Notes: generated from the letters alone by a model not told the origin. A stretch of DNA of 64,000 nucleotides from Hyphomonadaceae bacterium (GCA_024743315.1 JANSWU010000005.1:310001-374000), one strand, 5' to 3'; shown: positions 43,770-52,904, counted from the stretch's first letter. Made by a program: numbers and translations.

Positions 43770-44368
43770 TTGCCGATCAGTGTATCGATCAGCGCCACGG
43801 CTTGATAATCGGCCCAGTCGGCCTCGCCTTCGAGTTTCGCGACTTTCAGCCCCTGCTGATCGTACAAGATCGTGGTCGGAAAGCCGCCACCCGCACCCAT
43901 ATCATAAACTGCATTCCAGCCTTCTGGCCCGTCAGAGAGCGTGTAGAAATCAAGCACGCCGCCCGAGAGCTCGCCTAAGCGCTGCACAGCATAATCGCGG
44001 TCGGCCGGGTCATCGACACTGATTGCGATGACTTTGAATTTCTCGCCGCCACGGGCGGTCTCCAGCGCCGCCAAAGACGGCATTTCACGCTCGCACGGCC
44101 CGCACCAGGTCGCCCAGAAATTGATCAAGAGGACCTGTCCTTCAAAGTCCTGCAGCGTCACTTCATTGCCTGCTTCATCAACAAATGGCGCGGTCGCCGC
44201 TGGCGTGCCGCGATCGGTCAAATCCAGTTTAGCCAGCGCGCCTGTGGCGAAGCGTTGCACTGGGTCGCGGTTACTTCCCTTTGAACTGGCGCTAAAGACG
44301 GCGTAAAGCAGCGCCAGAGCGATTCCGGCAAACATGGTCGGGATGGCGATGCGCAAAAAACGATCCAT
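43766..44368 (-). CDS. TlpA-type thiol-disulfide oxidoreductase
   Basis: 200 residues. One N-terminal membrane anchor (about 6-24, IAIPTMFAGIALALLYAVFS). The thioredoxin fold has the WCGPC active site in LINFWATWCGPCEREMPSL and the cis-Pro in GGFPTTILYD. It acts in the periplasm to keep cysteines reduced, usually for cytochrome c or oxidase assembly. Start ATG 44368 gives the anchor, and a frame of about 30 codons before it has no ribosome site. It is divergent from argH, a common alphaproteobacterial order. Confidence 0.9.
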   Translation of the reverse strand: MDRFLRIAIPTMFAGIALALLYAVFSASSKGSNRDPVQRFATGALAKLDLTDRGTPAATAPFVDEAGNEVTLQDFEGQVLLINFWATWCGPCEREMPSLAALETARGGEKFKVIAISVDDPADRDYAVQRLGELSGGVLDFYTLSDGPEGWNAVYDMGAGGGFPTTILYDQQGLKVAKLEGEADWADYQAVALIDTLIGN

Positions 44369-44409
44369 GGGGCGTTTGGCCTCACAACTGATAAAGACGA
44401 GACAGCGAT

Positions 44410-45807
44410 ATGGCGAATGAGAGCTCAAAAGGCCAGAAAATGTGGGGTGGACGCTTCGCCGCACAGCCCAGCGACATTATGCAATCGATCAATGCGTCGA
44501 TCGATGTCGACAAGCGTATGGTGCGTGAGGACATTGCCGGATCGAGGGCCCATGCCGATATGCTGGCCGAGCAGGAAATCATCACCGAGGCCGACAATGA
44601 AGCGATCCAGGGCGGCCTGGATCAGATCGTCGAAGAGGTTGAAGCCGGCACCTTCCCGTATCGGGTCGAGCTTGAAGACATTCACATGAATGTTGAAGCG
44701 CGCCTGAAAGAGCTGATCGGCGAGCCGGCGGGACGTTTGCACACGGCGCGCTCACGCAATGACCAGGTGGTGACCGATTTCCGGCTTTGGACCCGAGGCG
44801 CTCTGACCGAAGCGCGGCGCAGTCTCAAAGCCCTCCAGCGGGCCTTGGTGCAGCGGGCTGACGAGCATGCTGACGCGGTCATGCCCGGCTTCACACATTT
44901 GCAGACCGCGCAGCCGGTGACTCTCGGCCATCACTTGCTGGCTTATGTCGAAATGATCGAGCGGGATCGCTCGCGCATGGACGATTGTGCCCGCCGTCTG
45001 AATGAGAGCCCACTGGGGTCCGCAGCGCTGGCCGGTACTGGCTTTGCGATCGATCGGGATGCGACCGCAGAAGCACTCGGCTTCTATCGCCCCATGGCCA
45101 ACTCCCTGGATGCGGTTTCGGCCCGTGATTTTGCGCTGGAGGCGCTGTCCGCCCTGTCCATCGCGGCAACACATCTGTCGCGCCTGGCTGAAGAAATCGT
45201 CCTTTGGACCAGCGCGCAATTTGCCTTTGCCAAACTGTCAGACGCCTGGTCGACCGGCTCATCCATCATGCCGCAAAAGCGCAATCCGGATGCGGCCGAG
45301 CTGATCCGTGCCAAGGCGAGCCTGATCACCGGTCAATTTGCAGCGCTGCAGGGTGCGGTCAAAGCCCTGCCGCTGGCCTATGCCAAGGACCTGCAAGATG
45401 ACAAACAGCTGACTTTTGCCGCGTTTGACACGTTCAGCCTGTGTGCCGCCTCGATGGCCGGCATGATGGAGACGATCACGTTTAATCGCGAGAATATGCG
45501 CGCGGCTGCCGCCAAGGGCTTTTCAACCGCAACGGATCTTGCCGATTGGTTGGTCCGCGAACTGAAAATGCCATTCCGTGATGCACACCATGTCACCGGA
45601 TCTCTGGTCGCCAAGGCTGAGGAAAAAGGATGCGATTTGCCGGAACTCAGCCTCGAAGACATGCAGGCGGTCGAGCCGCGACTAACAAATGACGTATTTT
45701 CAGTGCTGACTGTTGAAGCTTCCGCGATGAGCAGGCAAAGCTATGGCGGAACTTCCCCGGTCCGCGTGGCCGAACAAGTAGAGCAATGGACGCAACGCCT
45801 GGGCTAG
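44410..45807 (+). CDS. argH: Argininosuccinate lyase
   Basis: 465 residues of the fumarase/aspartase superfamily. It has the signature [16 protein letters not shown] (about 283-298), [17 protein letters not shown] and the [16 protein letters not shown] region, plus the FTHLQ motif. It splits argininosuccinate into arginine and fumarate, the last step of arginine synthesis. ATG 44410 lies 41 bases from the divergent TlpA start. It is followed by the LptM-like lipoprotein and lysA, probably one transcript. Confidence 0.97.
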   Translation: MANESSKGQKMWGGRFAAQPSDIMQSINASIDVDKRMVREDIAGSRAHADMLAEQEIITEADNEAIQGGLDQIVEEVEAGTFPYRVELEDIHMNVEARLKELIGEPAGRLHTARSRNDQVVTDFRLWTRGALTEARRSLKALQRALVQRADEHADAVMPGFTHLQTAQPVTLGHHLLAYVEMIERDRSRMDDCARRLNESPLGSAALAGTGFAIDRDATAEALGFYRPMANSLDAVSARDFALEALSALSIAATHLSRLAEEIVLWTSAQFAFAKLSDAWSTGSSIMPQKRNPDAAELIRAKASLITGQFAALQGAVKALPLAYAKDLQDDKQLTFAAFDTFSLCAASMAGMMETITFNRENMRAAAAKGFSTATDLADWLVRELKMPFRDAHHVTGSLVAKAEEKGCDLPELSLEDMQAVEPRLTNDVFSVLTVEASAMSRQSYGGTSPVRVAEQVEQWTQRLG

Positions 45808-45829
45808 GCAATCTCAAGGAGCGAGCCGG

Positions 45830-46102
45830 ATGAAACGTGTGATCAAAACGGGACTGGCGATAAGCGCGCTTGCGGCTTTGGCGAGCTGCGGTCTGCGCGG
45901 TGATCTTGAAACGCCACCTCCGATTTTCTCAGATCCGCCGAGTGAAGAGGCCCAACTGCCGGTCGACGCAGCTGTGCAATTTGCTGCTGCCGAGATTGAT
46001 GACGGCCGGGTCTATTACAATTCGCTTGGTGGCGAGATTCCAAAGCCCGCTCCGGATGTTGATGTCGAAGAGGAAAGCATGGGGGAGGTCAGCCCCGGCT
46101 GA
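45830..46102 (+). CDS. LptM-like small lipoprotein
   Basis: 90 residues. The lipobox is LAALASC and the mature N-terminus begins CGLRGDLETPPP, the LptM (YifL) pattern. LptM helps the outer-membrane LptD/LptE lipopolysaccharide translocon mature. The rest (about 40-90) is acidic and probably unstructured. It sits between argH and lysA, the equivalent of the yifL-dapF neighbourhood in E. coli. GGAGC precedes ATG 45830. Confidence 0.83.
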   Translation: MKRVIKTGLAISALAALASCGLRGDLETPPPIFSDPPSEEAQLPVDAAVQFAAAEIDDGRVYYNSLGGEIPKPAPDVDVEEESMGEVSPG

Positions 46103-46111
46103 TAAACGCCT

Positions 46112-47377
46112 TTGCATCACTTCAACTATGAGCAAGGCCGGCTTCATTGCGAAGGCGTCGATCTGACGGAGATTGCCGATCAGGTCGGCACGCCGGTCTA
46201 TGTCTATTCCACAGCGACGCTACGACGTCATGCGAAAGTCATCGCGGCGGCCTTTGACGGCATGGATTGCCTGATCGCTTACTCTGTGAAGGCGAATGGC
46301 AATCTCGCGGTCCTGAAGACCCTGGCGAGCGAAGGCTGCGGCGCCGACGTCGTTAGTGGTGGCGAGCTCAGGCGCGCCCTCGCCGCTGGCATCCCCGCCG
46401 AGCGCATTGTCTTTTCTGGCGTTGGCAAGACCCGCGCGGAAATGGCGCTTGGCCTCGAACAGGGCATCCATCAGTTCAATGTCGAAAGCGGTGCGGAGCT
46501 GATCGCTTTGTCAGAAGTCGCGATGAGCCTGAACACCGTGGCACCGATCGCGCTGCGAGTGAACCCGGACGTTGCGGCAGGCGGTCATCCGAACATTTCG
46601 ACCGGCAAGGCAGGCGACAAATTCGGGGTGCCTTGGGCCGAAGCGCCTGAGCTTTATCACCAGTGCAAGGCGCTGCCAGGCGTCGAAGCGGTCGGGGTCG
46701 ATGTCCATATCGGCTCGCAGATTGGCGACCTCGAACCGATGCGCGCCGCCTTCGAAAAGACGATTGGCCTGGTTAAATTTCTGCGGGATGCTGGCCACGA
46801 CCTGAAACGTGTCGATCTCGGCGGCGGCCTCGGGATCCCATATCGGAATACGGACGCGCCGGCGCCACCTTCAGACTATGCTCAGATGATCCGGGACGTA
46901 ACAGAAGGGCTCGGCCTGCAGGTGATTCTGGAACCCGGACGGGTGATCGCGGGCAATGCCGGCGTCATGGTCAGCGAGGTCCTGTATCACAAACCTGCGC
47001 CCGACCGCACCTTCATGATTGTTGATGCTGGCATGAATGACCTCATGCGCCCGGCGCTGTACCAGGCCCATCATGATATCATCCCGCTGATCGAACCGGC
47101 GGCCGATGCGCCCTCAACCGAGTATGACATTGTTGGTCCGATTTGTGAGTCGACCGATAAGTTTGCCGCCAAGCGTGCGATGCCGAGCGTCGCGCCCGGG
47201 GAGCGGATTGCGTTTATGTCATCTGGTGCCTATGGCGCTGTGCTCTCCAGTCAGTACAATGCAAGACCGCTCGTGGCTGAAGTGCTCGTGGATGGCGACC
47301 AATTTGCAGTGGTGCGTCGGCGTCCTAGTTTCGAGCAAATGATAGAATTGGAGCAAATGCCGACTTGGCTGACCTGA
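46112..47377 (+). CDS. lysA: Diaminopimelate decarboxylase
   Basis: 421 residues. The PLP lysine is in CLIAYSVKANGNLAVL (about residue 58), glycine-rich GVDVHIGSQIGDL, LGGGLGIPY and EPGRVIAGNAGVMVSEV bind the cofactor, and the cysteine site is CESTDKFA. It makes lysine from meso-diaminopimelate. The start is TTG 46112 (N-terminus MHHFNYEQG, as usual in the family) with no clear ribosome site, so it may depend on reading from the upstream lipoprotein gene 9 bases before. Confidence 0.95.
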   Translation: MHHFNYEQGRLHCEGVDLTEIADQVGTPVYVYSTATLRRHAKVIAAAFDGMDCLIAYSVKANGNLAVLKTLASEGCGADVVSGGELRRALAAGIPAERIVFSGVGKTRAEMALGLEQGIHQFNVESGAELIALSEVAMSLNTVAPIALRVNPDVAAGGHPNISTGKAGDKFGVPWAEAPELYHQCKALPGVEAVGVDVHIGSQIGDLEPMRAAFEKTIGLVKFLRDAGHDLKRVDLGGGLGIPYRNTDAPAPPSDYAQMIRDVTEGLGLQVILEPGRVIAGNAGVMVSEVLYHKPAPDRTFMIVDAGMNDLMRPALYQAHHDIIPLIEPAADAPSTEYDIVGPICESTDKFAAKRAMPSVAPGERIAFMSSGAYGAVLSSQYNARPLVAEVLVDGDQFAVVRRRPSFEQMIELEQMPTWLT

Positions 47378-50013
47378 ACCGCATTCCTGGCACCAAACGC
47401 CTGATCGACCTGACCTTTGGTCGATTGCGGCGGATTGAGCTATGGCGGGCCTGGTGGCCATTTCTGGCCTTGCTGGTTGTATTTGCTGGGGCCGCCATTT
47501 TGGGGGCCTTTGAACGCGCGCCGGCGGGGCTCTCAGCCCTCGGCGCCCTGATTTTCCTGGTTGGGCTGATCATCGCCTTTTTGCGTGGTCTCCGGCGCTA
47601 TCAAACGCCGCGGCGGGATCAGGCGATTGAAGCGCTAGATCAGCAATCCGACTTGCGTCCCCTGAGCTCTCTGGCAGACCGCCCGGCGCGTCCGGATGTC
47701 GAGGGGGTTAAGCTGTGGCGCGCCCATGAAGAGCGCCTGACCGATGCCATTCGTCGCTTACGCGTGCCTGGCTTCGCAGCGGTCTGGAACCGGATCGATC
47801 CAGCGCGTCTTCGTTTTGTCTTGCCGGCGTTTTTGGCTTTGGTCCTCGCCTTGAATTGGAATACCGCGCAATCGCGCTTGATGAGCGCGCTGGATCCTGA
47901 TTATGGCAGCCTGTTCGGGGCCGAGAATGTACGAATAGAAGCCTGGATTGCGCCGCCAGAACATACCGGCCGGGCGCCAATCTTCCTGAAAGCAGAGCAG
48001 ACAGAGGTTCGTGTTCCTGCTGGCTCGGTGATGACCCTACGGGCGCAAGCGCCATCCGCGCCGAAGCTTCGCGTGTCGAATGCGGATGGACGGGAAACGG
48101 TCAAATTCGAGGCCACGCCCGACGGCGCCTTCGAAATCACCACCATGATCGAGGCTGACAGTTCTGTCGCCGTGCGCTGGTGGGGGGAACGCAAGGCCTG
48201 GACGGTACTGGCTTCCCCGGATTCGGTACCGCAAGTCGAATTTGTCGAGCTGCCGGTCTTGGGCGACGGCGATCGCACGGAATTTAGTTGGAAAGCCAGC
48301 GACGATTATGGGGTCGCCAAGCTGGAGCTGGCAATCAGGCCGACCGGCGAAGACCGGGCGCCCGACCTGGTGCCGGTTGAACTTGGCGGGATTAGCCCGC
48401 GCGAAGCCGAAGAAGAGTCAAAACTTGATCTCACACGCAATCGATGGGCCGGCGCACGGGTCGATGTCTGGCTGATTGCGACCGATGGCGCAGGCCAGAC
48501 CGGCGTAACCGAACCCTACACGTTCAAACTGCCGGAAAAGCTGCTCCTGCAACCGTTGGCGAAAGCGATCCAGGATGTGCGGGTCACCGTTTTGCGGGAA
48601 GATGAGGCCTATGGCGAAACCGATCCGGCTTTGGATTCGACGCGGGCCGGGGCCTATTACGTCTCTGCGACGCAGCGGCTTGAAGCCGCGCCGGCGGGCG
48701 TACAACGCGGGGCAATTATGCTTGAGGCTGTGACCTATAAAGCGCCGCGATATTTCCGGGACGTGCTGGTCTATTCCGGACTGGAAACGGCGCGCTACGC
48801 GCTCGAGGCGTCTGTCTCGACCGAAGAAGCGAAATCCACCGAACCGCTGCTCTGGTCTCTGGCGCTGCGTGCGGAATACGGCTCTGCAGCCGATGCCTAT
48901 GCCGCGCTGATGGCCGCCAAGAAAGCGCTCGAGGATGCCTTGCGAGATGGCGCCAGCGAGGAAGAAATCCGCCGCCTAATGGAGGCGTTCAAGGATGCCG
49001 CCCAGCGCTATATTGCGGCAAAAATGGCGGAAGCTCTGGCCAATGGCCTAGAGCCTGCGCCGGACAATCGTGATAGTTCCGAAGGGCCAGGTGGGTCTGG
49101 TCTTGGCGGGCAGGGCTTCTCCGACATGCTGGATGCGCTCGAGGACCTAACCGAAACGGGCGCGACGGATCAGGCGCGGCAATTGCTGGCAGACATCACC
49201 AATATGCTCGAGAATTTGGAATTCCAGCAGGGTTCCGGATCGGGTGAAGGCTTCCCCGGCATGCCGGGTCAGGACGGTGAGGGCGAGGACAGCGAGGACT
49301 TGCCGGAAGAAGAGCGCGAAATGACCGAGACCATGCGCGAACTGTCCGATCTTTTGCGCGAGCAGCGCGAGCTCAATGACGAGACCCTGGCCCAGCAGCG
49401 CGGCGAGCGCGGCCAGGATGGCGAGCAGTCTTTCGGTGAGAACCAACCCGGACTAGGCGATCCGTCACAGCCTGGTCAGGGCCTGGGCGATATTCCGGAC
49501 TGGATGGAAGGCGAAGATGGCCGCTCTTTGGCCGAGCGCCAACGCGAGCTTGCGGACCGGCTGGAAGAATTGGCCGAGTCGCAGCTGGGCACCGGTGAAG
49601 AGGGTGAAGGTGAGGGCGCAGGCGGGCTGCTGGATGAAGACACGGTCGAGGCGATTGAGCGTTCGCAGCGCCGGGCGGGCAATGCCCTGGACGATGGCAA
49701 TGAGAATCGCGCCATTCGCAATCAGGAACAGGCGACACGGCAGTTGCGCGAGCTCGCTGAAGGCTTGGCTGAAGCCCTGGACGAAGCGCAAGCCGACCGG
49801 GTAGGAGAACCACAGGGTAGCCGCGACGGCGCCGCCGATCCTTTTGGCCGGTCACCTATGGGCGGAATTGATGACAGCAATAGTGTCGATATTCCGGATG
49901 AAGCTGAGCGGCAGCGCGCCAAGGATATTCTCGATGAGCTGCGCCGCCGCTATGATGAAGCCGTCGATGAAGACGAACGCGAATATCTGGAACGTCTACT
50001 CGACCGCTTCTAA
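47365..50013 (+). CDS. TIGR02302 / DUF4175 membrane protein
   Basis: 882 residues. Two or three N-terminal membrane helices (about 30-75, then one near 150, RFVLPAFLALVLALNW), a beta-rich periplasmic region (about 180-400), and a long C-terminal part (about 510-880) rich in Glu, Asp, Gln and Arg with Gly-rich spacers (LEDLTETGATDQARQLLADI, EEREMTETMRELSDLLREQ, LADRLEELAESQLG). This is the TIGR02302 family, found only in alphaproteobacteria next to lysA, function unknown. The start is TTG 47365 inside the lysA 3' end, with GGAGC about 10 bases before it. Confidence 0.88.
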   Translation: MADLNRIPGTKRLIDLTFGRLRRIELWRAWWPFLALLVVFAGAAILGAFERAPAGLSALGALIFLVGLIIAFLRGLRRYQTPRRDQAIEALDQQSDLRPLSSLADRPARPDVEGVKLWRAHEERLTDAIRRLRVPGFAAVWNRIDPARLRFVLPAFLALVLALNWNTAQSRLMSALDPDYGSLFGAENVRIEAWIAPPEHTGRAPIFLKAEQTEVRVPAGSVMTLRAQAPSAPKLRVSNADGRETVKFEATPDGAFEITTMIEADSSVAVRWWGERKAWTVLASPDSVPQVEFVELPVLGDGDRTEFSWKASDDYGVAKLELAIRPTGEDRAPDLVPVELGGISPREAEEESKLDLTRNRWAGARVDVWLIATDGAGQTGVTEPYTFKLPEKLLLQPLAKAIQDVRVTVLREDEAYGETDPALDSTRAGAYYVSATQRLEAAPAGVQRGAIMLEAVTYKAPRYFRDVLVYSGLETARYALEASVSTEEAKSTEPLLWSLALRAEYGSAADAYAALMAAKKALEDALRDGASEEEIRRLMEAFKDAAQRYIAAKMAEALANGLEPAPDNRDSSEGPGGSGLGGQGFSDMLDALEDLTETGATDQARQLLADITNMLENLEFQQGSGSGEGFPGMPGQDGEGEDSEDLPEEEREMTETMRELSDLLREQRELNDETLAQQRGERGQDGEQSFGENQPGLGDPSQPGQGLGDIPDWMEGEDGRSLAERQRELADRLEELAESQLGTGEEGEGEGAGGLLDEDTVEAIERSQRRAGNALDDGNENRAIRNQEQATRQLRELAEGLAEALDEAQADRVGEPQGSRDGAADPFGRSPMGGIDDSNSVDIPDEAERQRAKDILDELRRRYDEAVDEDEREYLERLLDRF

Positions 50014-50913
50014 GGGCTTCACGAATTTCAAGGTCATACGGTCGGATTCACCGATCGCTTTATAGACTTCCGCGTCGAAACCTTCTGGCGAATTGCCTTC
50101 GCGATCTGACGTGCGACTGACCGGCGGCAGGGTCCAGACGCCAAACGGGTGATCCGCCGTGTCGGCCGGATTGGCATTGATTTCGCTGCTTTCAACAAAC
50201 TCAAAACCGGCTGCGGCGGCCATGGCTTTGACGAAGTCTTCATGCACATACCCGGACGCGCCGCGCGGATCCTGCTCGGCGCTGGATGGCAAACGGTGTT
50301 CGACCACGCCGAGAATGCCGCCGGGTTTCAGGGCTGCATAGGCATCGGTGAAGAATTTTGCTGAATAGTCGCCGCCCATCCAGTTGTGGACATTGCGGAA
50401 GGTCAGAACCGCATCAACGCTGTCAGCCGCCGCAAGCGGGCCGGATTGGGCCGAGAAAGCGCTATATTCCAGTGTGCCGAACAGGTCTGTATCGGCTTCA
50501 TATACGGCCTTGAAGTCGGCAATGCGCTGCTCAATGCCAGCCCGGCGTTCGCCTTCAAATACGTTTACGTCCCACACTGCTGCGATCAGCTGCCCATCGC
50601 CAGAGGCCAGATAGGGGGCGAGGACATTTGTGTACCAACCACCACCGGGCCAGATTTCGACCACAGTATCGTCTTGCTCAATTTCGAAGAAGGCCAGTGT
50701 TTCCGCTGGATTTCGCCAGGCGTCGCGCGCTTTTTCGTCATCGCTGCGCCAATCCCCAGCCACGGCGTCGGCGAGGGTAATTGGACCGGTCTCAATCTCT
50801 TCAACTGGCGGCGGGGTTTCTGCTTCCAGCGTTTCGGTGGGCGCCTCATTCCCACCAGAACAGGCGGCCAGCAGAATTGCACTCGCGCCTAGCATCCAAA
50901 TCGATTTCATCAT
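49996..50913 (-). CDS. Exported methyltransferase-like lipoprotein (COG4798-type)
   Basis: 305 residues. Signal peptide with lipobox LLAAC (Cys about residue 18), then a Glu/Pro/Thr-rich linker. The methyltransferase fold follows, with motif I as VVEIWPGGGWYTNVLAPYL (about 85-104) and later DAVLTFRNVHNWMGGDYSA, LKPGGILGVVEHR, and DPRGASGYVHEDFV. This resembles predicted SAM methyltransferases of COG4798, whose motif I is WPGGG rather than the usual GxGxG. A lipoprotein location would put it away from cytoplasmic SAM, so its activity is in doubt. The end overlaps the convergent TIGR02302 gene by 18 bases. Confidence 0.8.
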   Translation of the reverse strand: MMKSIWMLGASAILLAACSGGNEAPTETLEAETPPPVEEIETGPITLADAVAGDWRSDDEKARDAWRNPAETLAFFEIEQDDTVVEIWPGGGWYTNVLAPYLASGDGQLIAAVWDVNVFEGERRAGIEQRIADFKAVYEADTDLFGTLEYSAFSAQSGPLAAADSVDAVLTFRNVHNWMGGDYSAKFFTDAYAALKPGGILGVVEHRLPSSAEQDPRGASGYVHEDFVKAMAAAAGFEFVESSEINANPADTADHPFGVWTLPPVSRTSDREGNSPEGFDAEVYKAIGESDRMTLKFVKPLEAVE

Positions 50914-51053
50914 TTTGCTCCGCTAAAGGGGTTGAATCGTGTGTTTCGCGTTTCCACATAGCCTGTGTCGCGGCGCTGCCAAGCGGGTCGTGACCGGAAT
51001 TTCTGCCAGTGCCGATGGTCGGGCTGGGCCAACAGAAGCTTCCGAACCTCAAT

Positions 51054-51110
51054 CCTCCCGGCTTTAGATGATCGCCGGAGGTCACAGTTGCTAGTGAAAG
51101 GACTGTTCAA
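51054..51110 (+). promoter_or_regulatory. ROSE-type RNA thermometer upstream of hsp20
   Basis: Two hairpins fill the last 57 bases of the leader. The first pairs CCTCCCGGC (51054-51062, one bulged C) with GCCGGAGG (51074-51081). The second pairs ACAG + TTGCT (51084-51092) with AGGA + CTGT (51099-51106), loop AGTGAA. The TTGCT-AGGA pairing with a bulged G is the ROSE signature, and the AGGA is the Shine-Dalgarno sequence of hsp20. Heating would melt it and allow translation. Confidence 0.78.
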
Positions 51111-51587
51111 ATGAGCACGATTGATCTGACCCCTCTTTATCGCACCATGGTTGGCTTTGACCGTATGGCCAACATGATTGACAGCGCCGCCCGCCTCGAC
51201 GGCGCACAGGGCTATCCGCCTTACAATATTGAACGCGTCGCGGATGATGAATTTGCGATTGAAATCGCGGTCGCCGGTTTCGGCGAAGAAGATCTCGACA
51301 TTGAAACCAAGGATGGCCTCTTGACCGTGGCCGGTCGCAAGACTCAGGACGAAGACGCCGTTGAGCGCGAATTCCTGCATCGCGGCATTGCCGAACGCGG
51401 TTTTCTGCGCCGCTTCCAGCTGGCCGACCATGTGATTGTCACCGGCGCTTTGCTTAAGAACGGCTTGCTCCGGATTGAGCTCGTGCGCGAGCTGCCGGAA
51501 GCCAAAAAGCCTCGCAAGATCGAGATCGGCGCGCCCAAGAAAGGTCGCAAGCCGAAGCTGATCGAAGGCAAAGCTGACGCCGCATAA
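51111..51587 (+). CDS. Hsp20/alpha-crystallin small heat-shock protein (IbpA-like)
   Basis: 158 residues. The N-terminus (TIDLTPLYRTMVGFDRMANM) matches the class A small heat-shock proteins of rhizobia and relatives. The alpha-crystallin domain spans about 35-125: YPPYNIERVADDEFAIEIAV, GLLTVAGRKT, REFLHRGIAERGFLRRFQL, and NGLLRIELVRELPE. A basic C-terminal tail (KKPRKIEIG...) lacks the exact IxI motif except IEI. It binds unfolding proteins without ATP. It has its own ROSE-like leader and a strong terminator. Confidence 0.94.
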   Translation: MSTIDLTPLYRTMVGFDRMANMIDSAARLDGAQGYPPYNIERVADDEFAIEIAVAGFGEEDLDIETKDGLLTVAGRKTQDEDAVEREFLHRGIAERGFLRRFQLADHVIVTGALLKNGLLRIELVRELPEAKKPRKIEIGAPKKGRKPKLIEGKADAA

Positions 51588-51610
51588 ATCACCCCATTTG
51601 ATGGGTAAGG

Positions 51611-51647
51611 GAAGCCTCGGGCCGTGGAGACCCGGGGCTTCTTTTTT
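51611..51647 (+). terminator. Terminator of hsp20
   Basis: 11-bp stem GAAGCCTCGGG / CCCGGGGCTTC (one G-T pair), loop of 9 bases, then a run of six T. It lies 23 bases after the hsp20 stop. Confidence 0.92.
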
Positions 51648-51696
51648 ATCTTAAGCTCCTGATTGCGTCTGCGGCGCGGATTGTTATTCAGACGAC

Positions 51697-52182
51697 ATGT
51701 CTGGCTTGCTGATTGTCTATCATTCTCGCACCGGCGGGGCGCGCCAAATGGCTGAAGCTGCGGCGGCAGCGGCCCGTTTGGAATTCGAAACGGTTCTGAA
51801 ACGTGCGGAAGCGACCCGCGTTGAGGACGTGCTATCGGCACAGGGTTACATATTTGCAGCTCCTGAAAACCTCGCTGCGCTGTCCGGCGAGATGAAGGAG
51901 TTCTTCGACCGGTCATACTATCCCGTGCTGGGTCGGATTGAAGGTCGGCCTTATGCGCAAATGATCTGTGCCGGGTCAGATGGCGCAAATGCCGCTCGAC
52001 AATTGGCGCGGATCGCCACGGGCTGGCGCCTGAAAGAAGTCCAGGCGCCGATCATTGTCTGCACGCATGCGCAAACCGAGGCGCAAATCCTCGCCGAAAA
52101 AACCATCGCTGAAACAGATCTGGAGCGGTGTCGCGCGATGGGGGCGGCGCTCGCGGCGGGGCTCTCTATGGGGGTGTTCTAG
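51697..52182 (+). CDS. Flavodoxin-fold NAD(P)H-dependent oxidoreductase
   Basis: 161 residues. The FMN-phosphate loop is IVYHSRTGGARQMAEA (about 6-21), later blocks are GYIFAAPENLAALSGEMKEFFDR and GRPYAQMICAGSDGANAARQLARI. This is the flavodoxin/NADPH-quinone reductase fold. It probably reduces quinones or azo compounds in the cytoplasm, using FMN. No ribosome site is obvious (TTCAGACGAC precedes the ATG). The gene ends 2 bases before the stop of the convergent gene. Confidence 0.83.
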   Translation: MSGLLIVYHSRTGGARQMAEAAAAAARLEFETVLKRAEATRVEDVLSAQGYIFAAPENLAALSGEMKEFFDRSYYPVLGRIEGRPYAQMICAGSDGANAARQLARIATGWRLKEVQAPIIVCTHAQTEAQILAEKTIAETDLERCRAMGAALAAGLSMGVF

Positions 52183-52184
52183 GG

Positions 52185-52520
52185 CTACTTCTTGCCGCCC
52201 GGCGGCATGGCGGAGACAAACTCAAAGCCTTCGTCCAAAAGCGCTTTGATCAAGCCATCCATGGCCAGCATGTCATCTGTCAGACAAACATAATCGCGCA
52301 TGGTTGCACCATAGGATTTGAACGGTCCTGCGCCATATTCCGCGAGCAATTCAGCCTGTCGCGACTTAGGCAGTCGAATGCCGAGCTGATCATCCTTGTT
52401 GATCTGCGAGAACATATGGCCATTGGCGGAGGTGTAAGGATTGGCTTTGCCCTTGCGCTCGAACCGGCCGGAGGCGGCGATGGCAGCTTCATACCGTTGA
52501 ATAAGATCGTCGCGGGTCAT
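52185..52520 (-). CDS. Hypothetical protein, possibly TfoX N-terminal-like
   Basis: 111 residues, soluble. The order of a short N-terminal helix (MTRDDLIQRYEAAIAA), a beta part with small strands (ANGHMFSQINKDDQLGIRLP) and later helices (GATMRDYVCLTDDMLAMDGL, then IKALLDEGFEF) is reminiscent of the TfoX N-terminal / MmcQ-YjbR type of small proteins, but the match is weak. No catalytic residues are visible. It is 21 bases downstream of the PilZ-domain gene, so the two may be co-transcribed. Confidence 0.65.
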   Translation of the reverse strand: MTRDDLIQRYEAAIAASGRFERKGKANPYTSANGHMFSQINKDDQLGIRLPKSRQAELLAEYGAGPFKSYGATMRDYVCLTDDMLAMDGLIKALLDEGFEFVSAMPPGGKK

Positions 52521-52541
52521 CTACCGGCCCTCCGGTTGCGA

Positions 52542-52904
52542 TCAAGCGACCTTAGCGGAACCGCGATCCGGAATAAACTCCAGGCCGGCATCGAAAGTTG
52601 ATTGCCAGACCACGCGAGCATAGCGATTAAGCCCGATCCGCGACGCTTTTATCTTGACCACGCGGGGCAGGGAGCCGCGGCTGCGAAAACGGATCCGCGC
52701 GCCGGTTTTTGAAACATCGAGGATGATCCCTTCGCGGACTTCGCCGGCTTCGGAGAACACCGAACAGACGCACCAAAGTCCTTTTCGAGGGCCGCGTCGG
52801 TTCTCCGCGGTTGGGCGCAGGACAGGGATCGGCGCCGAAGAGCTGGAACTCTTGGCCCGGTCGAGATCAACTTTAACTTTGTTCTTCGACTTCGACGAAA
52901 ACAT
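52542..52904 (-). CDS. PilZ-domain protein
   Basis: 120 residues. The domain at about 35-110 has RRGPRKGLWCVCSVFSEAGE (an Arg-rich part in place of the RxxxR c-di-GMP motif), ILDVSKTGARIRFRSRG (the D-x-S-x-x-G motif in modified form) and RVVKIKASRIGLNRYARVVW. PilZ domains bind cyclic di-GMP or act as structural parts in motility and surface control. The N-terminal 35 residues are Ser- and basic-rich and probably disordered. A hairpin lies 70 bases upstream. Confidence 0.82.
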   Translation of the reverse strand: MFSSKSKNKVKVDLDRAKSSSSSAPIPVLRPTAENRRGPRKGLWCVCSVFSEAGEVREGIILDVSKTGARIRFRSRGSLPRVVKIKASRIGLNRYARVVWQSTFDAGLEFIPDRGSAKVA

